64,000 bases of DNA from Chamaesiphon minutus PCC 6605 (lineage in GTDB: Bacteria > Cyanobacteriota > Cyanobacteriia > Cyanobacteriales > Chamaesiphonaceae): the NCBI RefSeq assembly GCF_000317145.1, contig NC_019697.1, positions 1,178,001-1,242,000 of the forward strand, read 5' to 3'. The translations under genes were made by a program, and so were the position numbers. Within the stretch, counting starts at the first letter, position 1, and each line of letters starts with the position of its first letter. The notes below the pieces were generated by a model, which worked only from the letters and a program-made list of their open reading frames with translations, was not told the DNA's origin and did not search any database. This document shows, piece after piece, positions 47,253-56,310 of this stretch.

Positions 47253-47277
47253 TTGGCGTAGCCTCTCTGTCAAGAGA
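47253..47277 (+). repeat. micro-element copy, 25 bp, frameshifting copB
   Basis: Head TTGGCGTAGCC and hairpin TCTCT-GTCA-AGAGA with a 4-nt loop. Flanks CG/ATCG. Removal restores the copB frame. Confidence 0.88.
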
Positions 47278-49067
47278 ATCGCGACGTTAGTTCCAGCACC
47301 GATCGCCAGTCCCAAATCTGCCTCAGTTAAAGCAGGTGCATCATTAATCCCGTCGCCCACAAAAGCGATCGGTTGTTCGGCTTTGAGCTGATGAATCAAC
47401 GCAGCTTTATCTTGCGGTAAGACACGAGCGTAGTAGCGATCGATCTGCAAATCCTCCGCAACGGTTTTTGCTACTGCTTCGGCATCGCCTGCGATCATCA
47501 CCACTTGCACGCCCATTTGTTGTAATTTAGCTACCGCTGCGCGTGCCGAGGGGCGGACTCGATCGGCTAACCCAAAGATTGCAAGTACTTGCCGCTCGTC
47601 CATCAAGACGATCGCACTTTCACCCCGCGATTCACTCGATCGCAGTCTCGATCTCAATGCTGGTGGAAACTCTAATTTCAGCTCCTGCACCCATTCTGGT
47701 CTGCCGACTCGATAACGCCGATCGTTCACTACACCTTCAACGCCTTGCCCTGGAACAGCTTTAAAGTCACTCGCCTTGGCAAGCTGACTGTGGCGATGAT
47801 TAGCCTCGATAACGATCGATTGTCCCAGCGGATGTTCTGATGAGGATTCTAAGGAGGCGGCAATAGTTAAAGCTTGCGGTTCATCAATGCCGTCAGTATA
47901 AATTTGCTTGACTCCGAACTTGCCTTCGGTCAATGTTCCAGTCTTATCAAATGCGATCGTTTTAATGCCTCTTGCTCGTTCAAACGCCTCACGGTTTCGC
48001 ACCAAAATCCCGTTTTTAGCAGCCATCGCCGTAGCATTAATCGTGACCAAAGGAATTGCTAAACCCAGTGCATGAGGACAGGTAATCACTAACACCGTCA
48101 CCGCCCGATTGATGGCAAATGTTAAACCGCCAGTCCCAATTGACAGCCATACGATAAACGTCAACGTAGACACCCCGATCGCAATCAGAGTCAGCCAGTA
48201 AGCCAATCGATCTGCTAATGTTTGATATTGACTTTTAGATGCCTGAGCCTCCTCTACCAACCGCATAATCTGGCTCAGAGTCGTTCGATCGCCAGTCCGA
48301 GTCACTTTAATTGTCAAAGCACCTTCGCCATTCACCGCCCCTGCGACTACTTCATCGCTAGTTTTTTTGACGACTGGACGCGATTCGCCAGTGAGAAAGG
48401 CTTCGTTGACGCTAGAGGTACCCTCGATGACTTCACCATCGATCGGGACTTGTTCGCCAGGACGGATGAGGATTCGATCGCCCTCAACTAACACATTCAC
48501 CTGGACATCAGCGATTCGCCCATTGACTTGCTGATGAGCCACCGCAGGTACCAACTTAGCGAGATGCTCTAAAGCGCGGCTAGCTCCTTGCACAGAAGTC
48601 ATTTCGATCCAATGACCGAGCAGCATGATATCGACTAAAGTGACCAATTCCATGTAGAAGGAATCGCCTGGTAATCCAAAAGACACTGCCACACTGTAGA
48701 CATAAGATACAGTAATCGCCAGCGCAACCAGCGTCATCATGCCAATTTTCCCGTGGAGTTCAGCCCAAGCTCTGTGCAGAAACACCCAGCCACCATACCA
48801 ATAAATAACCGTGGACAGAATGGGCGTAACCCAAGCCACGCCAGCAAACTGAATCGCTTGGTAATTAAACCACATCTGAAACATTGGTGACAGATACAGT
48901 ACGGGCAACGTTAACAGCAGACAAACTAGGAAGCGTCGCTGGAACATCGCGGGGCTGTGTCCTGCGTGTTTATCGTGTCCGGCATGTTCGTGACTGGAAT
49001 GTTGAGCTGGATCGTGCTGGTTCTCGACGTGACGCGGATGGGGTAGGTTTTGCTTGTCCCGATCGCG

Positions 49068-49091
49068 TTCGCGGAGCGTTGTCTCTGGCAA
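49068..49091 (+). repeat. micro-element variant, 24 bp, in frame near the copB start
   Basis: This variant has the head TTCGCGGAGCG and hairpin TTGTC-TCT-GGCAA (one G-T pair). Flanks CG/ATCG. Removal turns KHDLPETTLRERDRD into KHDRDRD. Confidence 0.75.
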
Positions 49092-49103
49092 ATCGTGTTT
49101 CAC

Positions 49104-49510
49104 AACTGTACCCTCCTGGGGATTATTTTAATCTCGGATGTTCGCGTCTATAGACTAAGAACTGGATGGATGTCTATTTATTAGCAAGATAGCCAGCCTG
49201 GACGAGTGCTGCCTTAATTTCTGATTCGGGCGATTTAGTTTTTATTAATACAGTTGTGACGAAAAAGTATCTACCAATAGGTAGAGACATTATTCTACTA
49301 TTTGTCATAATGAAGTTATTTTAAATCTCGGCAGAAAAAATTGCTCCGTCAAACTTTTGATTTTACAAGTAAAAATAATATTCACTATATTCCATCATAT
49401 TAAAAAAAGATGAGGAACCTGTGAGGAAAGCCTGAAAAGTAGATATTAGCGAATATTTATTGTATCAAAATTTGCTAATATCTGGATGCTGAGTAATGCC
49501 AACTACATGT
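49104..49510. other. upstream region of copB
   Basis: This 407-bp gap contains promoter d (49394-49426) and a leader of about 290 nt before copB. I see no small gene or recognisable riboswitch in it. Confidence 0.5.
49394..49426 (-). promoter_or_regulatory. shared-regulon promoter d: copB
   Basis: Minus strand: CCTCAC-AGGTT-CCTCAT, 10 nt, TATGAT. The spacing is identical to the other sites. The distance to the copB ATG is long (about 290 bp). Confidence 0.7.
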
Positions 49511-50179
49511 TCATAATACTTTCTCTGTTTTTGGTGATAAATTGTGCCTAATAATAACTGTTGTGCCGATCGTTCCAGCGACAAGCAGCCCAAAATCTTC
49601 TTTAATTCCAAAACTCAATGCCGCAGAAGTTCCGACAAGCGACCATAAAACTGGAATAATGAATAAACTCAATCGAAATCTTTTATCTGTCCAAAGCAGC
49701 AATCCAAACGTAAAAATTACTGTCGGACAAGGCGTGCCGAATGTAGGTGATGCCAGAAAAGTCCGTCCTAGCACATAGCCAATTAACGGATAAAATACCA
49801 GAGCATAAGCAATGAAAATTGCAGCGAAAATACTATATAAATTTTGGCCAGCTCGAAAAGTTAACCGATTCCTGACTACACCTTCGTATAAAAATAATAA
49901 GCCTTGAATAATGAATAATGTACCGAACAGATATGCGGGTGGACTGATTGCTGTAAAGAAAATTAAATGATAAACAATCCCCATCCACAGCCAAAGAAAA
50001 CCAAGTGAGCATGAAATAAGTTTGCTCGCGAATGCTTTTCGACTTGTTGCTAGGAAAACTGTAGCGACCGCTACTAGAATTAGTGCAAACTGAAACGGAT
50101 ATATAGCGTGATTATACTTCTCGAATATCTGAATAAATTGTTCGGTGGTAAAAGGTATTCTAGGCATGATGGTTAGCAA
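49511..50179 (-). CDS. DUF6064-family membrane protein
   Basis: This 222-residue protein has about seven hydrophobic segments. Its N terminus PFTTEQFIQIFEKYNHAIYPFQ recalls DUF6064 proteins, whose role is unknown. The original start may be MPRIPF a few codons downstream of the annotated ATG. It is the last gene of the minus-strand run that begins near 59670. Confidence 0.65.
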   Translation of the reverse strand: MLTIMPRIPFTTEQFIQIFEKYNHAIYPFQFALILVAVATVFLATSRKAFASKLISCSLGFLWLWMGIVYHLIFFTAISPPAYLFGTLFIIQGLLFLYEGVVRNRLTFRAGQNLYSIFAAIFIAYALVFYPLIGYVLGRTFLASPTFGTPCPTVIFTFGLLLWTDKRFRLSLFIIPVLWSLVGTSAALSFGIKEDFGLLVAGTIGTTVIIRHNLSPKTEKVL

Positions 50180-50224
50180 TGTGATACTAGAGTGTAAAAC
50201 CTAAATTGGACATTATTTTATAAT

Positions 50225-51760
50225 TTATATTCTTTGAGTAAAAATGGGTATTGTAGCCCTAAAAATTCGGTTGTCTTCCCGACAAATTTGCTGAATAATA
50301 TTACGTCCCGACATTGCCACCACTGGCACACTCCCACCTGGTTCGACCCATTGCCCGATCGCATAAAAATTCCGTAGATTAGGTAAAGTTTTCGGCAAGC
50401 CTTTTATCGATAATGGGAGGGTTTGTTTGGTCAGGAGCCAACCACAACTCGATCCTTGCCAGTTGCCCGTATAACGTTCGTAGGTGAGTGGTGTAGCCAC
50501 ATCTATAAATTCAATATCATCCTTAATACCAGGATAAAATCGCTCTAAAATATCGATAAGAATTTGTGATTCTTGGATTTCCTCTGCATCGTAGATCGAT
50601 CGACCATAAATGCGTTGCCAATACTCATAATTAGTCGTCAGCACTACCATCAGTACCGATTTTTCCTGTGGTGCTAAAGATGGATCGAAGCAATAGTGTT
50701 TGACCCCAATCTCGTACCGCTCCTCCCCCGCAATTACTACAGGTTCAGCCAGCAAATGAGTAGTCCAATGCGGTTCTGCTGATAGATCGCGATTTACGCC
50801 CAGTGATACCTGTAGTTGGGAATGAATCGGCAAATGTCCATCATAGTAACGTTGGATCTCGCGGGGGACATATTGTCGATCTATTAAACTGAAAAGTGTA
50901 TTGTGACCATCACAAGCGGAAATCACTCGATCTGCATAGCATTCTTCGTTGTTATACAACCGCACCCCAATCGCCTGATGTTTCTCAATTACAATCTTTT
51001 CTACTTGCGATTCGTAGTGAATTTCACCGCCTAATTCCAAATAGCGATCGGCAATCTTTTCGGCAAATTGGAGCGATCCACCTAGCGGAAAGCCAGCATT
51101 TTTGGTGTGCATATAAGCTAGTAATGACATTCCTACCATCACAGGAATATCTTCCCAGCCAAACATCTGGGGAATGGCGCGGCGGAGAAAGGGATCTTGA
51201 AACTTTTCGGCAAAATCTGCTGCTGAAAGGTTTCCCCACCGCGCCAGTGGGCAGACAAATGGCAACATTTTCCGTGCTAACTTTCCCCAGTCTCCTAACT
51301 GCATCAATGCTTTGGGCTGCTGTTGAAGTAGTGACAAGTCGAAGCGAGTAAAAGTGCGAATCCCCATACAGAAATCGCTAATTAATCGTCGATCTAGCGG
51401 TGATAATTCCTTTAAATGCTGCTCCAATAGATCGGGATTACTGTAGACAATTAAAGTTTTCCCGTCGGGTTCGCTCACACGCAGTAATTCATCGTGATGG
51501 ACAAATTGTTGCTGTGGCACAACGCCAAGTTCCTCCCAGAGCTGGTAGAAAGGCTGTCCTCGTGCAGAGCCAAACAAATAGTGAATGCAACCGTCAAACA
51601 CAAATCCCTGTCGCTGCCATGCCGTACAGAGTCCACCTGGTCGATCGTGCATCTCAAAGATCTGAGTTTGATAACCATTCATCTGGGCATAGCAACCTGC
51701 GGCTAGCCCAGCAATTCCCGCCCCAATAATGACGATCGCGTCACCGCATTTATGCTTCAT
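50225..51760 (-). CDS. FAD-dependent phytoene desaturase/CrtI-like oxidoreductase
   Basis: A dinucleotide-binding motif IVIIGAGIAGLAAGCYAQMNGYQ starts the protein, followed by EMHDRPGGLCTAW. The C-terminal FAD motif is NFYAIGQWVEPGGSVPVVAMSGRN. The length (511 residues) fits the CrtI/CrtO/retinol-saturase-like family. The substrate is unknown, and no other carotenoid gene is adjacent. I chose the ATG at 51760 (MKHKCGDAIV); an earlier in-frame start at 51814 would add 18 residues within the upstream gene. It overlaps that gene by 11 bp. Confidence 0.8.
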   Translation of the reverse strand: MKHKCGDAIVIIGAGIAGLAAGCYAQMNGYQTQIFEMHDRPGGLCTAWQRQGFVFDGCIHYLFGSARGQPFYQLWEELGVVPQQQFVHHDELLRVSEPDGKTLIVYSNPDLLEQHLKELSPLDRRLISDFCMGIRTFTRFDLSLLQQQPKALMQLGDWGKLARKMLPFVCPLARWGNLSAADFAEKFQDPFLRRAIPQMFGWEDIPVMVGMSLLAYMHTKNAGFPLGGSLQFAEKIADRYLELGGEIHYESQVEKIVIEKHQAIGVRLYNNEECYADRVISACDGHNTLFSLIDRQYVPREIQRYYDGHLPIHSQLQVSLGVNRDLSAEPHWTTHLLAEPVVIAGEERYEIGVKHYCFDPSLAPQEKSVLMVVLTTNYEYWQRIYGRSIYDAEEIQESQILIDILERFYPGIKDDIEFIDVATPLTYERYTGNWQGSSCGWLLTKQTLPLSIKGLPKTLPNLRNFYAIGQWVEPGGSVPVVAMSGRNIIQQICREDNRIFRATIPIFTQRI

Positions 51761-52697
51761 GAGAGATTTCATCCGAAAGATTACGGAAAAGTGCCAACGT
51801 AAACCAGATTGCATACAGTGTCAGGATCGCAAAGGAAGCCACGAATCCGATGAACTGTGGCATGTCGATGAAGCCTGCTAGCATTTGGAGCGTGCCAGCA
51901 GTCAGCAGATTGGTTCCGAGCATCACTGTAAATACTAGCAATATGGATGAAAGTAAGTAGCCCAAAGGGTTTCGGTGTAGTAGCATTACACCAGCGGCAA
52001 TCAGTGCAGGTGCAACAATGCCCATATCGATCGCATAAGTAATTACAGTGGTATAGCTCCATACTTCCGGCGGTGCTTTGCCCTCAACTAGTGCGGGAAT
52101 AATGCTCAAAACTGGCCAGATTAATAGCAACACTATCCCAGACACGATCGAGTAAATTCCAATATTTCTGCGTGGCAAGTGAGCAGAAAAGTGGGCGGGT
52201 AACGTCGCCAAATCAAAAGACATTAACGTCAGAATTAGCCCAAATAAACTAGCCGACATCAGCACGACATAGACGAGGAATAAATGGTTGTAAGCTGCGC
52301 CAAACGCCATTGAACAGTAGTTGTACAGAAAGTAAGCTAGCGTACCAGCCAACAATAATCCACCCTTGACGGAGCCATGTCGATAGCGCAAGAGGGAGAA
52401 TATTAGCGTGGGGATACCCAAAATTAGTGTTACCGCATCACCTGCTTTAAAACCCATCGCCATTAGCGTCGTATCATAGCGGTACAAGCCTCTTCCGACG
52501 ATCGATACAGTATCTCCTCGGAGTGTATTAAAAGAAAATAAATTGCCCTCATCTTGCCAAAACAAGCCGATACTGGTGGCGACTAATGCCAGTAAGATAA
52601 TTAGGGCTGTCAACCAGGTAACTAGATTAGAAATTTTTATCGTTGGCGAAGCCTCTCCCGTGGAGAATCGTTGTGAAAGTACATTAGAGAGCGTCAA
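51750..52697 (-). CDS. polytopic membrane protein of unknown function
   Basis: This 315-residue protein has about eight hydrophobic segments (the first at 26-46, WLTALIILLALVATSIGLFW). No family is recognised. The N-terminal residues FSTGEASPT come from a 24-bp micro-element at 52643; without it the start reads SQRSIKIS. It overlaps the CrtI-like gene, suggesting one transcript. Confidence 0.65.
   Translation of the reverse strand: MTLSNVLSQRFSTGEASPTIKISNLVTWLTALIILLALVATSIGLFWQDEGNLFSFNTLRGDTVSIVGRGLYRYDTTLMAMGFKAGDAVTLILGIPTLIFSLLRYRHGSVKGGLLLAGTLAYFLYNYCSMAFGAAYNHLFLVYVVLMSASLFGLILTLMSFDLATLPAHFSAHLPRRNIGIYSIVSGIVLLLIWPVLSIIPALVEGKAPPEVWSYTTVITYAIDMGIVAPALIAAGVMLLHRNPLGYLLSSILLVFTVMLGTNLLTAGTLQMLAGFIDMPQFIGFVASFAILTLYAIWFTLALFRNLSDEISHEA
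52643..52666 (+). repeat. micro-element copy, 24 bp, in frame near a start codon
   Basis: Head TTGGCGAAGCC and hairpin TCTCC-CGT-GGAGA. Removal gives CAA CGA TCG ATA (QRSI) on the minus strand. Confidence 0.88.
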
Positions 52698-52740
52698 TCA
52701 CTAGTAAGATGTCTACGTTGTAGCCTATGTCTTCATCCCG

Positions 52741-53589
52741 TCAGGGTGCAAATTCATAGTTAATCTCTGTAACTTTTCCTTTGTAATAGAGCCGAATGCC
52801 GTCTGGATACTCCCATCCCACCTCGCCTTCTAAAGGAATCAGCATCTCGTTACACACTGAATAGTTCCAAAACCTGCCGCTCCAAGGCATCGCAGTCAGC
52901 TTGTCACGACAACGCGCTTCAGCCCGCATGGTTTCGATCGTTCCTTCAGCATTAAACCGAAACACGAGGGAAACCGTTGTTGGAGCATCGGTCAATGTAG
53001 CGCGGGCGGAGGTATCGTCAATGGCTTCCCAGCGCACACCCTGACTGGGTAATAGTGCTGTCGGATACCAAGGCATCTCGGCAAAAAATCGCAGCAGTTC
53101 ACCCTGGGCGGCTGCTGGTGTATCGCGCACATCGGCAACGGTAAACAGACCGAGTAATGATGCGTGTAAGCTGCCTGCTCCTAACGCATAAGCATCATGA
53201 ACAAAGGCACTCACACCCGGAGCCATCTGAATCCGTGCATCCCAATCGAACCCTGACCGTTGAGTTGTCACAAATTGAGTGGCAGTAAACGGACTCCACT
53301 TCGCTTCCGTCTCACTCATATTGAATATTCCCTGCTGAGAAAGATTGACCGCCGCCACGATCGGTTGTCCCTCCTTCAATACAACCCGAAAGAATCGCTG
53401 CACCGGATCTGGCAAGCCTTCAAGCTCCTTTGCATCATAGGTTTTGGGATTAATAGTTTGCTTCCCATTTGTTAACCGATCGCGCAATCGGTCGGTCTCT
53501 AACTGCCACTGATACTTACCATAAAGACTTGCTATTCCAAACAAAACAATGACTGATACGGTAATAATTACGATCGATTTTATCCACAT
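52741..53589 (-). CDS. DUF6544/DUF6920-like protein
   Basis: This 282-residue protein has one N-terminal membrane anchor (residues 6-22). A soluble domain follows, with LEGLPDPVQRFFRVVLKEGQPI, DWDARIQMAPGVSAFVHDAY and EMLIPLEGEVGWEYPDG. I associate these blocks with the DUF6544/DUF6920 group, of unknown function, often found beside small membrane proteins as here. It is probably exposed outside the membrane. Confidence 0.6.
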   Translation of the reverse strand: MWIKSIVIITVSVIVLFGIASLYGKYQWQLETDRLRDRLTNGKQTINPKTYDAKELEGLPDPVQRFFRVVLKEGQPIVAAVNLSQQGIFNMSETEAKWSPFTATQFVTTQRSGFDWDARIQMAPGVSAFVHDAYALGAGSLHASLLGLFTVADVRDTPAAAQGELLRFFAEMPWYPTALLPSQGVRWEAIDDTSARATLTDAPTTVSLVFRFNAEGTIETMRAEARCRDKLTAMPWSGRFWNYSVCNEMLIPLEGEVGWEYPDGIRLYYKGKVTEINYEFAP

Positions 53590-53685
53590 AATACTGACCT
53601 AGTGTTGTTGATTTAGGATTTGATAGAGTGTGACGATCGAAGAATTTATCGATCGCTGTAAAAATACATCAAAGATTTTTATATT

Positions 53686-54057
53686 TCACGATTTTATGCT
53701 TACATAGGCTTTGAAGGTTAGAAAAATCCCGACTGCCAGAAGAATGAGTTCCAGCACTAGCAGGGCAGTAGTGTTTTGGGCACCCTGCTGGTAGAGCTTT
53801 GTCGCAAACATCCGAAACAGTCCACCGAAAATGGCAAACCAACCGATCAGCGTTACCAGCACTGTCCAGTCGCCCATCCAACGATTGTGAGCGCGGACGA
53901 TCGCCAGACCAGCAACAAAGAGCAAAGTGCCTGAAAGGTAAACTACGGGGGCAATTTGGGTGTCATAGAGATGAGGCTGGATAAATGCGGATTCGGATAT
54001 GGTCATTGCAATTAGAGTGGGGCCGACTAATCCGGCGATATGTTTTGAGTTTGTCAC
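53686..54057 (-). CDS. small four-helix membrane protein
   Basis: This 123-residue protein has four hydrophobic helices (VGPTLIAMTIS, VVYLSGTLLFVAGLAIV, VLVTLIGWFAIFGG, ALLVLELILLAVGIFL). No conserved family is known to me. The ATG is preceded by AAGGAGTT, a good ribosome site. It is part of the minus-strand membrane gene run. Confidence 0.7.
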   Translation of the reverse strand: MTNSKHIAGLVGPTLIAMTISESAFIQPHLYDTQIAPVVYLSGTLLFVAGLAIVRAHNRWMGDWTVLVTLIGWFAIFGGLFRMFATKLYQQGAQNTTALLVLELILLAVGIFLTFKAYVSIKS

Positions 54058-54086
54058 TTTAACTCCTTTTTTCGATGATTCCTAAT

Positions 54087-54992
54087 TTAGAAGGGAAGTC
54101 TGAGTCGTCTAAGCATATTAGTTATGAAAGTTAGCAACAATAATGTGAAAATAACTATTACAAAAGACAGTGCGGTAAATTTAAAACTAAATCCTTTTTG
54201 AGTATTTTCCCAACGCATAAGCAAGAAAAAATTACTGTCAATCGCAAACGAAGGGGCTTCTAATATTTTCAATATTGGTAATAGCAAAAAGCCAAAGATT
54301 GACATCAACACAAAAGTCGTCAAAACAATATTTAGCAAAGCTTTTCTACCCGAACTAGATCTACTTTTATCACTGCTAGTAAAAGGAAGTTCTTGGCGAG
54401 TCACATTCAGAGGGGCATAAATTGCGATGCTTTCTTCCCGATCTTCAACTTCAATTGATTTTGGGCAACGTAGTAATTGTACTGAGATCCAGATATCGCC
54501 AATTGCACCGCTTGTATTGAATGCAATTACCCAAATTAACCAAGGTGCTTGGGGGAAAATTGTCAGCATTAGCAAAGATACAATATCAATGACTAATAAC
54601 GGGGCTAAAATAATGACAATAAAAGCATTACGGCGAAAAATGTCACCAGGCGAAGTGGCATAAGCAAGGGGTAAGAAATATTTAACTTTTAATCCATAAC
54701 GTGGGGAACCACCAAAGGTCGCAAACGCAATTCCATGCACTAATTCATGAATAATTGTGGTGGCAAAAGTAATAGCAATCAAAACCACTAAACCAATAAT
54801 TCCTTGCCAAATTCCACCTTCAGCACTTTTGATACTGAAAGACACTGTTTGGTGATGAATGATGGCGTAATACCAACTGGCACCAGAGGCTGTCAGTATG
54901 AACAGGAATAAACTTAAAGTAGTCCAAATTAGTAATACTTCTGGAGTTAAACGAAATACATAAAGTGCCTCAGTACGAGTTGTTCTATTCAT
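54087..54992 (-). CDS. DUF3267-like putative membrane zinc protease
   Basis: This 301-residue protein has several membrane segments. The metalloprotease-like motif TTIIHELVHGIAFATFGG (HExxH) lies in the second and PGDIFRRNAFIVIILAPL (an NxxPG-like region) follows, as in DUF3267/site-2 protease-like proteins. It would act in the plane of the membrane. It overlaps the tail of the next upstream reading frame by 8 bp. Confidence 0.72.
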   Translation of the reverse strand: MNRTTRTEALYVFRLTPEVLLIWTTLSLFLFILTASGASWYYAIIHHQTVSFSIKSAEGGIWQGIIGLVVLIAITFATTIIHELVHGIAFATFGGSPRYGLKVKYFLPLAYATSPGDIFRRNAFIVIILAPLLVIDIVSLLMLTIFPQAPWLIWVIAFNTSGAIGDIWISVQLLRCPKSIEVEDREESIAIYAPLNVTRQELPFTSSDKSRSSSGRKALLNIVLTTFVLMSIFGFLLLPILKILEAPSFAIDSNFFLLMRWENTQKGFSFKFTALSFVIVIFTLLLLTFITNMLRRLRLPF

Positions 54993-55200
54993 GATTTACA
55001 CTCTCGTTGTAATTGTTCTGATATCGATTGAAAATTTTTGAGGATCGTGAATTTTCTAAGATAGGGTTTCTAATATGATTTTCGGCTCTTTCTTTGATGC
55101 CCAACATACATTTTCTCATCATAATAATGTCTCCAACATCATAGAGAATGTAATAAATAATCCAGGGAAAGCTAAAATCATATTTTGTTCTTAATCTAGT

Positions 55201-55293
55201 ACTGGGCGGCATAAATAACCCTAGTATCATGAGCGGCTTGTTTTATCCGATCTCCTACTTTAAGAATGGTTGGGTTATTTATGCCGTGGACTA
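55201..55293. mobile_element. 93-bp MITE with CTAGT target duplication
   Basis: Inner inverted repeats GGCATAAATAACCC and the exact complement (14 bp, imperfect to the ends) bound a 93-bp non-coding element. CTAGT stands directly outside on both sides (55196-55200, 55294-55298). Removal repairs the host gene. A related single end lies at 29433. The parent transposon is not in the window. Confidence 0.82.
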
Positions 55294-55593
55294 CTAGTTA
55301 TTAGCCTAGTATTACCAGCTCCGGTTTGCTGTAAGAACCAACCCCATGTTCCATTTCCTTTTCTATCCCACCATAAGATATACTCCGGTTCTCGATAATC
55401 TTTCACCCACATTCCGTTCTTTTGGTTAGGAGTAAATGGAATAAAGTAATCTTGTTCGATTCTTTGATATTTTGGGATGATGTCTCTCGAACTCGGCACG
55501 TTGGCATTGTCGATGAGATCGATACTATAAAAGCCTGCCCTTCCAGAACCAATTTGAATTATCCATTTCCATACTTCAGTTGGTGGAGCTTCG

Positions 55594-55617
55594 TTGGCGG
55601 AGCCTCTCAGAATGAGA
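55594..55617 (+). repeat. micro-element copy, 24 bp, in frame in the SRPBCC-like gene
   Basis: Head TTGGCGGAGCC and hairpin TCTCA-GAA-TGAGA. Removal gives TCG ATC GAA (SIEAPP). Confidence 0.9.
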
Positions 55618-55793
55618 ATCGATACCGCTCTGGTAGCAACGAAATTAGGCTTTTGAACGATATCATCACCAGACATCGCGCAGTTGACTTCATCATCTGT
55701 CGCGCCCCAGCGAAGTTGCCAGGGGCGCAAGATTTTAAGATAGAAGAGCAGGATAAAAATTACGAAAATAGTGACAAGAGTGAATAATTGCAT

Positions 55794-56303
55794 TTAATTA
55801 AAACTCTGTTGATGATAGATGACTGCATGTATGGTGTGAGAGATCGCAAAAATAACCGCTGGCACAATATAAAAAATTGGCCGATAGTGTAAACGTTTTG
55901 TGAAGTAGAATTTTTCACCGAGCAAGCCTAGCCCGATCGTCCAAAATACATTTGTGTAAGCTGAAGCTGCAAAACCGAGCGTGCTGGTACTCCAATCACT
56001 GCTGGGGAAAAAATTCTGAGTCCCGTAGGACAGATAGTAAAGTATTACCCCCGCCAAATACAAAGCTAACCCTCGTTTTTGAGTTGTGGTGGATATGCCA
56101 ATCGAAAAAAATGCGGGCATCGCAAATACAAAAGTTCGCCCAATGCTTTCGATATTTACTAATACATCTGGGATACCTTCATTGAATTGGGCAGGTGTCA
56201 AGGTATTTGGGAGAAATGTCATCAGGCTTAGACTAAAGAGCAGGGGTGGAAATGTCAGCCAAACACCATTTTTAATGATGTCGGTTGTAGTAATTTTCAT
56301 CAT
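55794..56303 (-). CDS. five-helix membrane protein of unknown function
   Basis: This 169-residue protein has about five hydrophobic helices. The C-terminal stretch FYIVPAVIFAISHTIHAVIYHQ is His-rich in the membrane. No family is recognised. It is the next gene upstream of the SRPBCC-like gene with no gap, so one transcript is likely. Confidence 0.65.
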   Translation of the reverse strand: MMKITTTDIIKNGVWLTFPPLLFSLSLMTFLPNTLTPAQFNEGIPDVLVNIESIGRTFVFAMPAFFSIGISTTTQKRGLALYLAGVILYYLSYGTQNFFPSSDWSTSTLGFAASAYTNVFWTIGLGLLGEKFYFTKRLHYRPIFYIVPAVIFAISHTIHAVIYHQQSFN

Positions 56304-56310
56304 TATTTCT

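Larger units (their letters stand above)
46985..49103 (-). pseudogene. copB: CopB-type heavy-metal P-type ATPase, split by a micro-element
   Basis: The His-rich N terminus (HEHAGHDKHAGHSP), the membrane motif VITCPHALGLAIP (CPH, typical of CopB, P1B-3), DKTGTLTEG and FVGDGINDAPALTEADLGLAIG identify a Cu/Ag-type exporter. A 25-bp micro-element at 47253 shifts the frame after TNVAI. The last part (LVLVKSDPLDATYALKLAKATYSKM..., 46985-47236) is in another frame. Removal rebuilds NVAIESADLVLVKSDP. The final two membrane segments are therefore lost, so the pump is probably dead. A second, in-frame copy sits near the N terminus (49068). Confidence 0.85.
54985..55793 (-). pseudogene. SRPBCC-type membrane-anchored protein split by a MITE
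   Basis: The front part (55275-55793) has an N-terminal anchor and a START-like fold region (PPTEVWKWIIQIGSGRAGFYSID, GTWGWFLQQTGAGNTRLIT). It then runs into the MITE. The frame resumes after it as RLRTKYDFSFPWIIYYILYDVGDIIMMRKCMLGIKERAE, the usual end of this family. Removing the 93-bp element and one CTAGT restores NTRLITRLRTKYD. A micro-element at 55594 adds eight residues in frame (SILILRGSANEAP). Function unknown. Confidence 0.75.
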
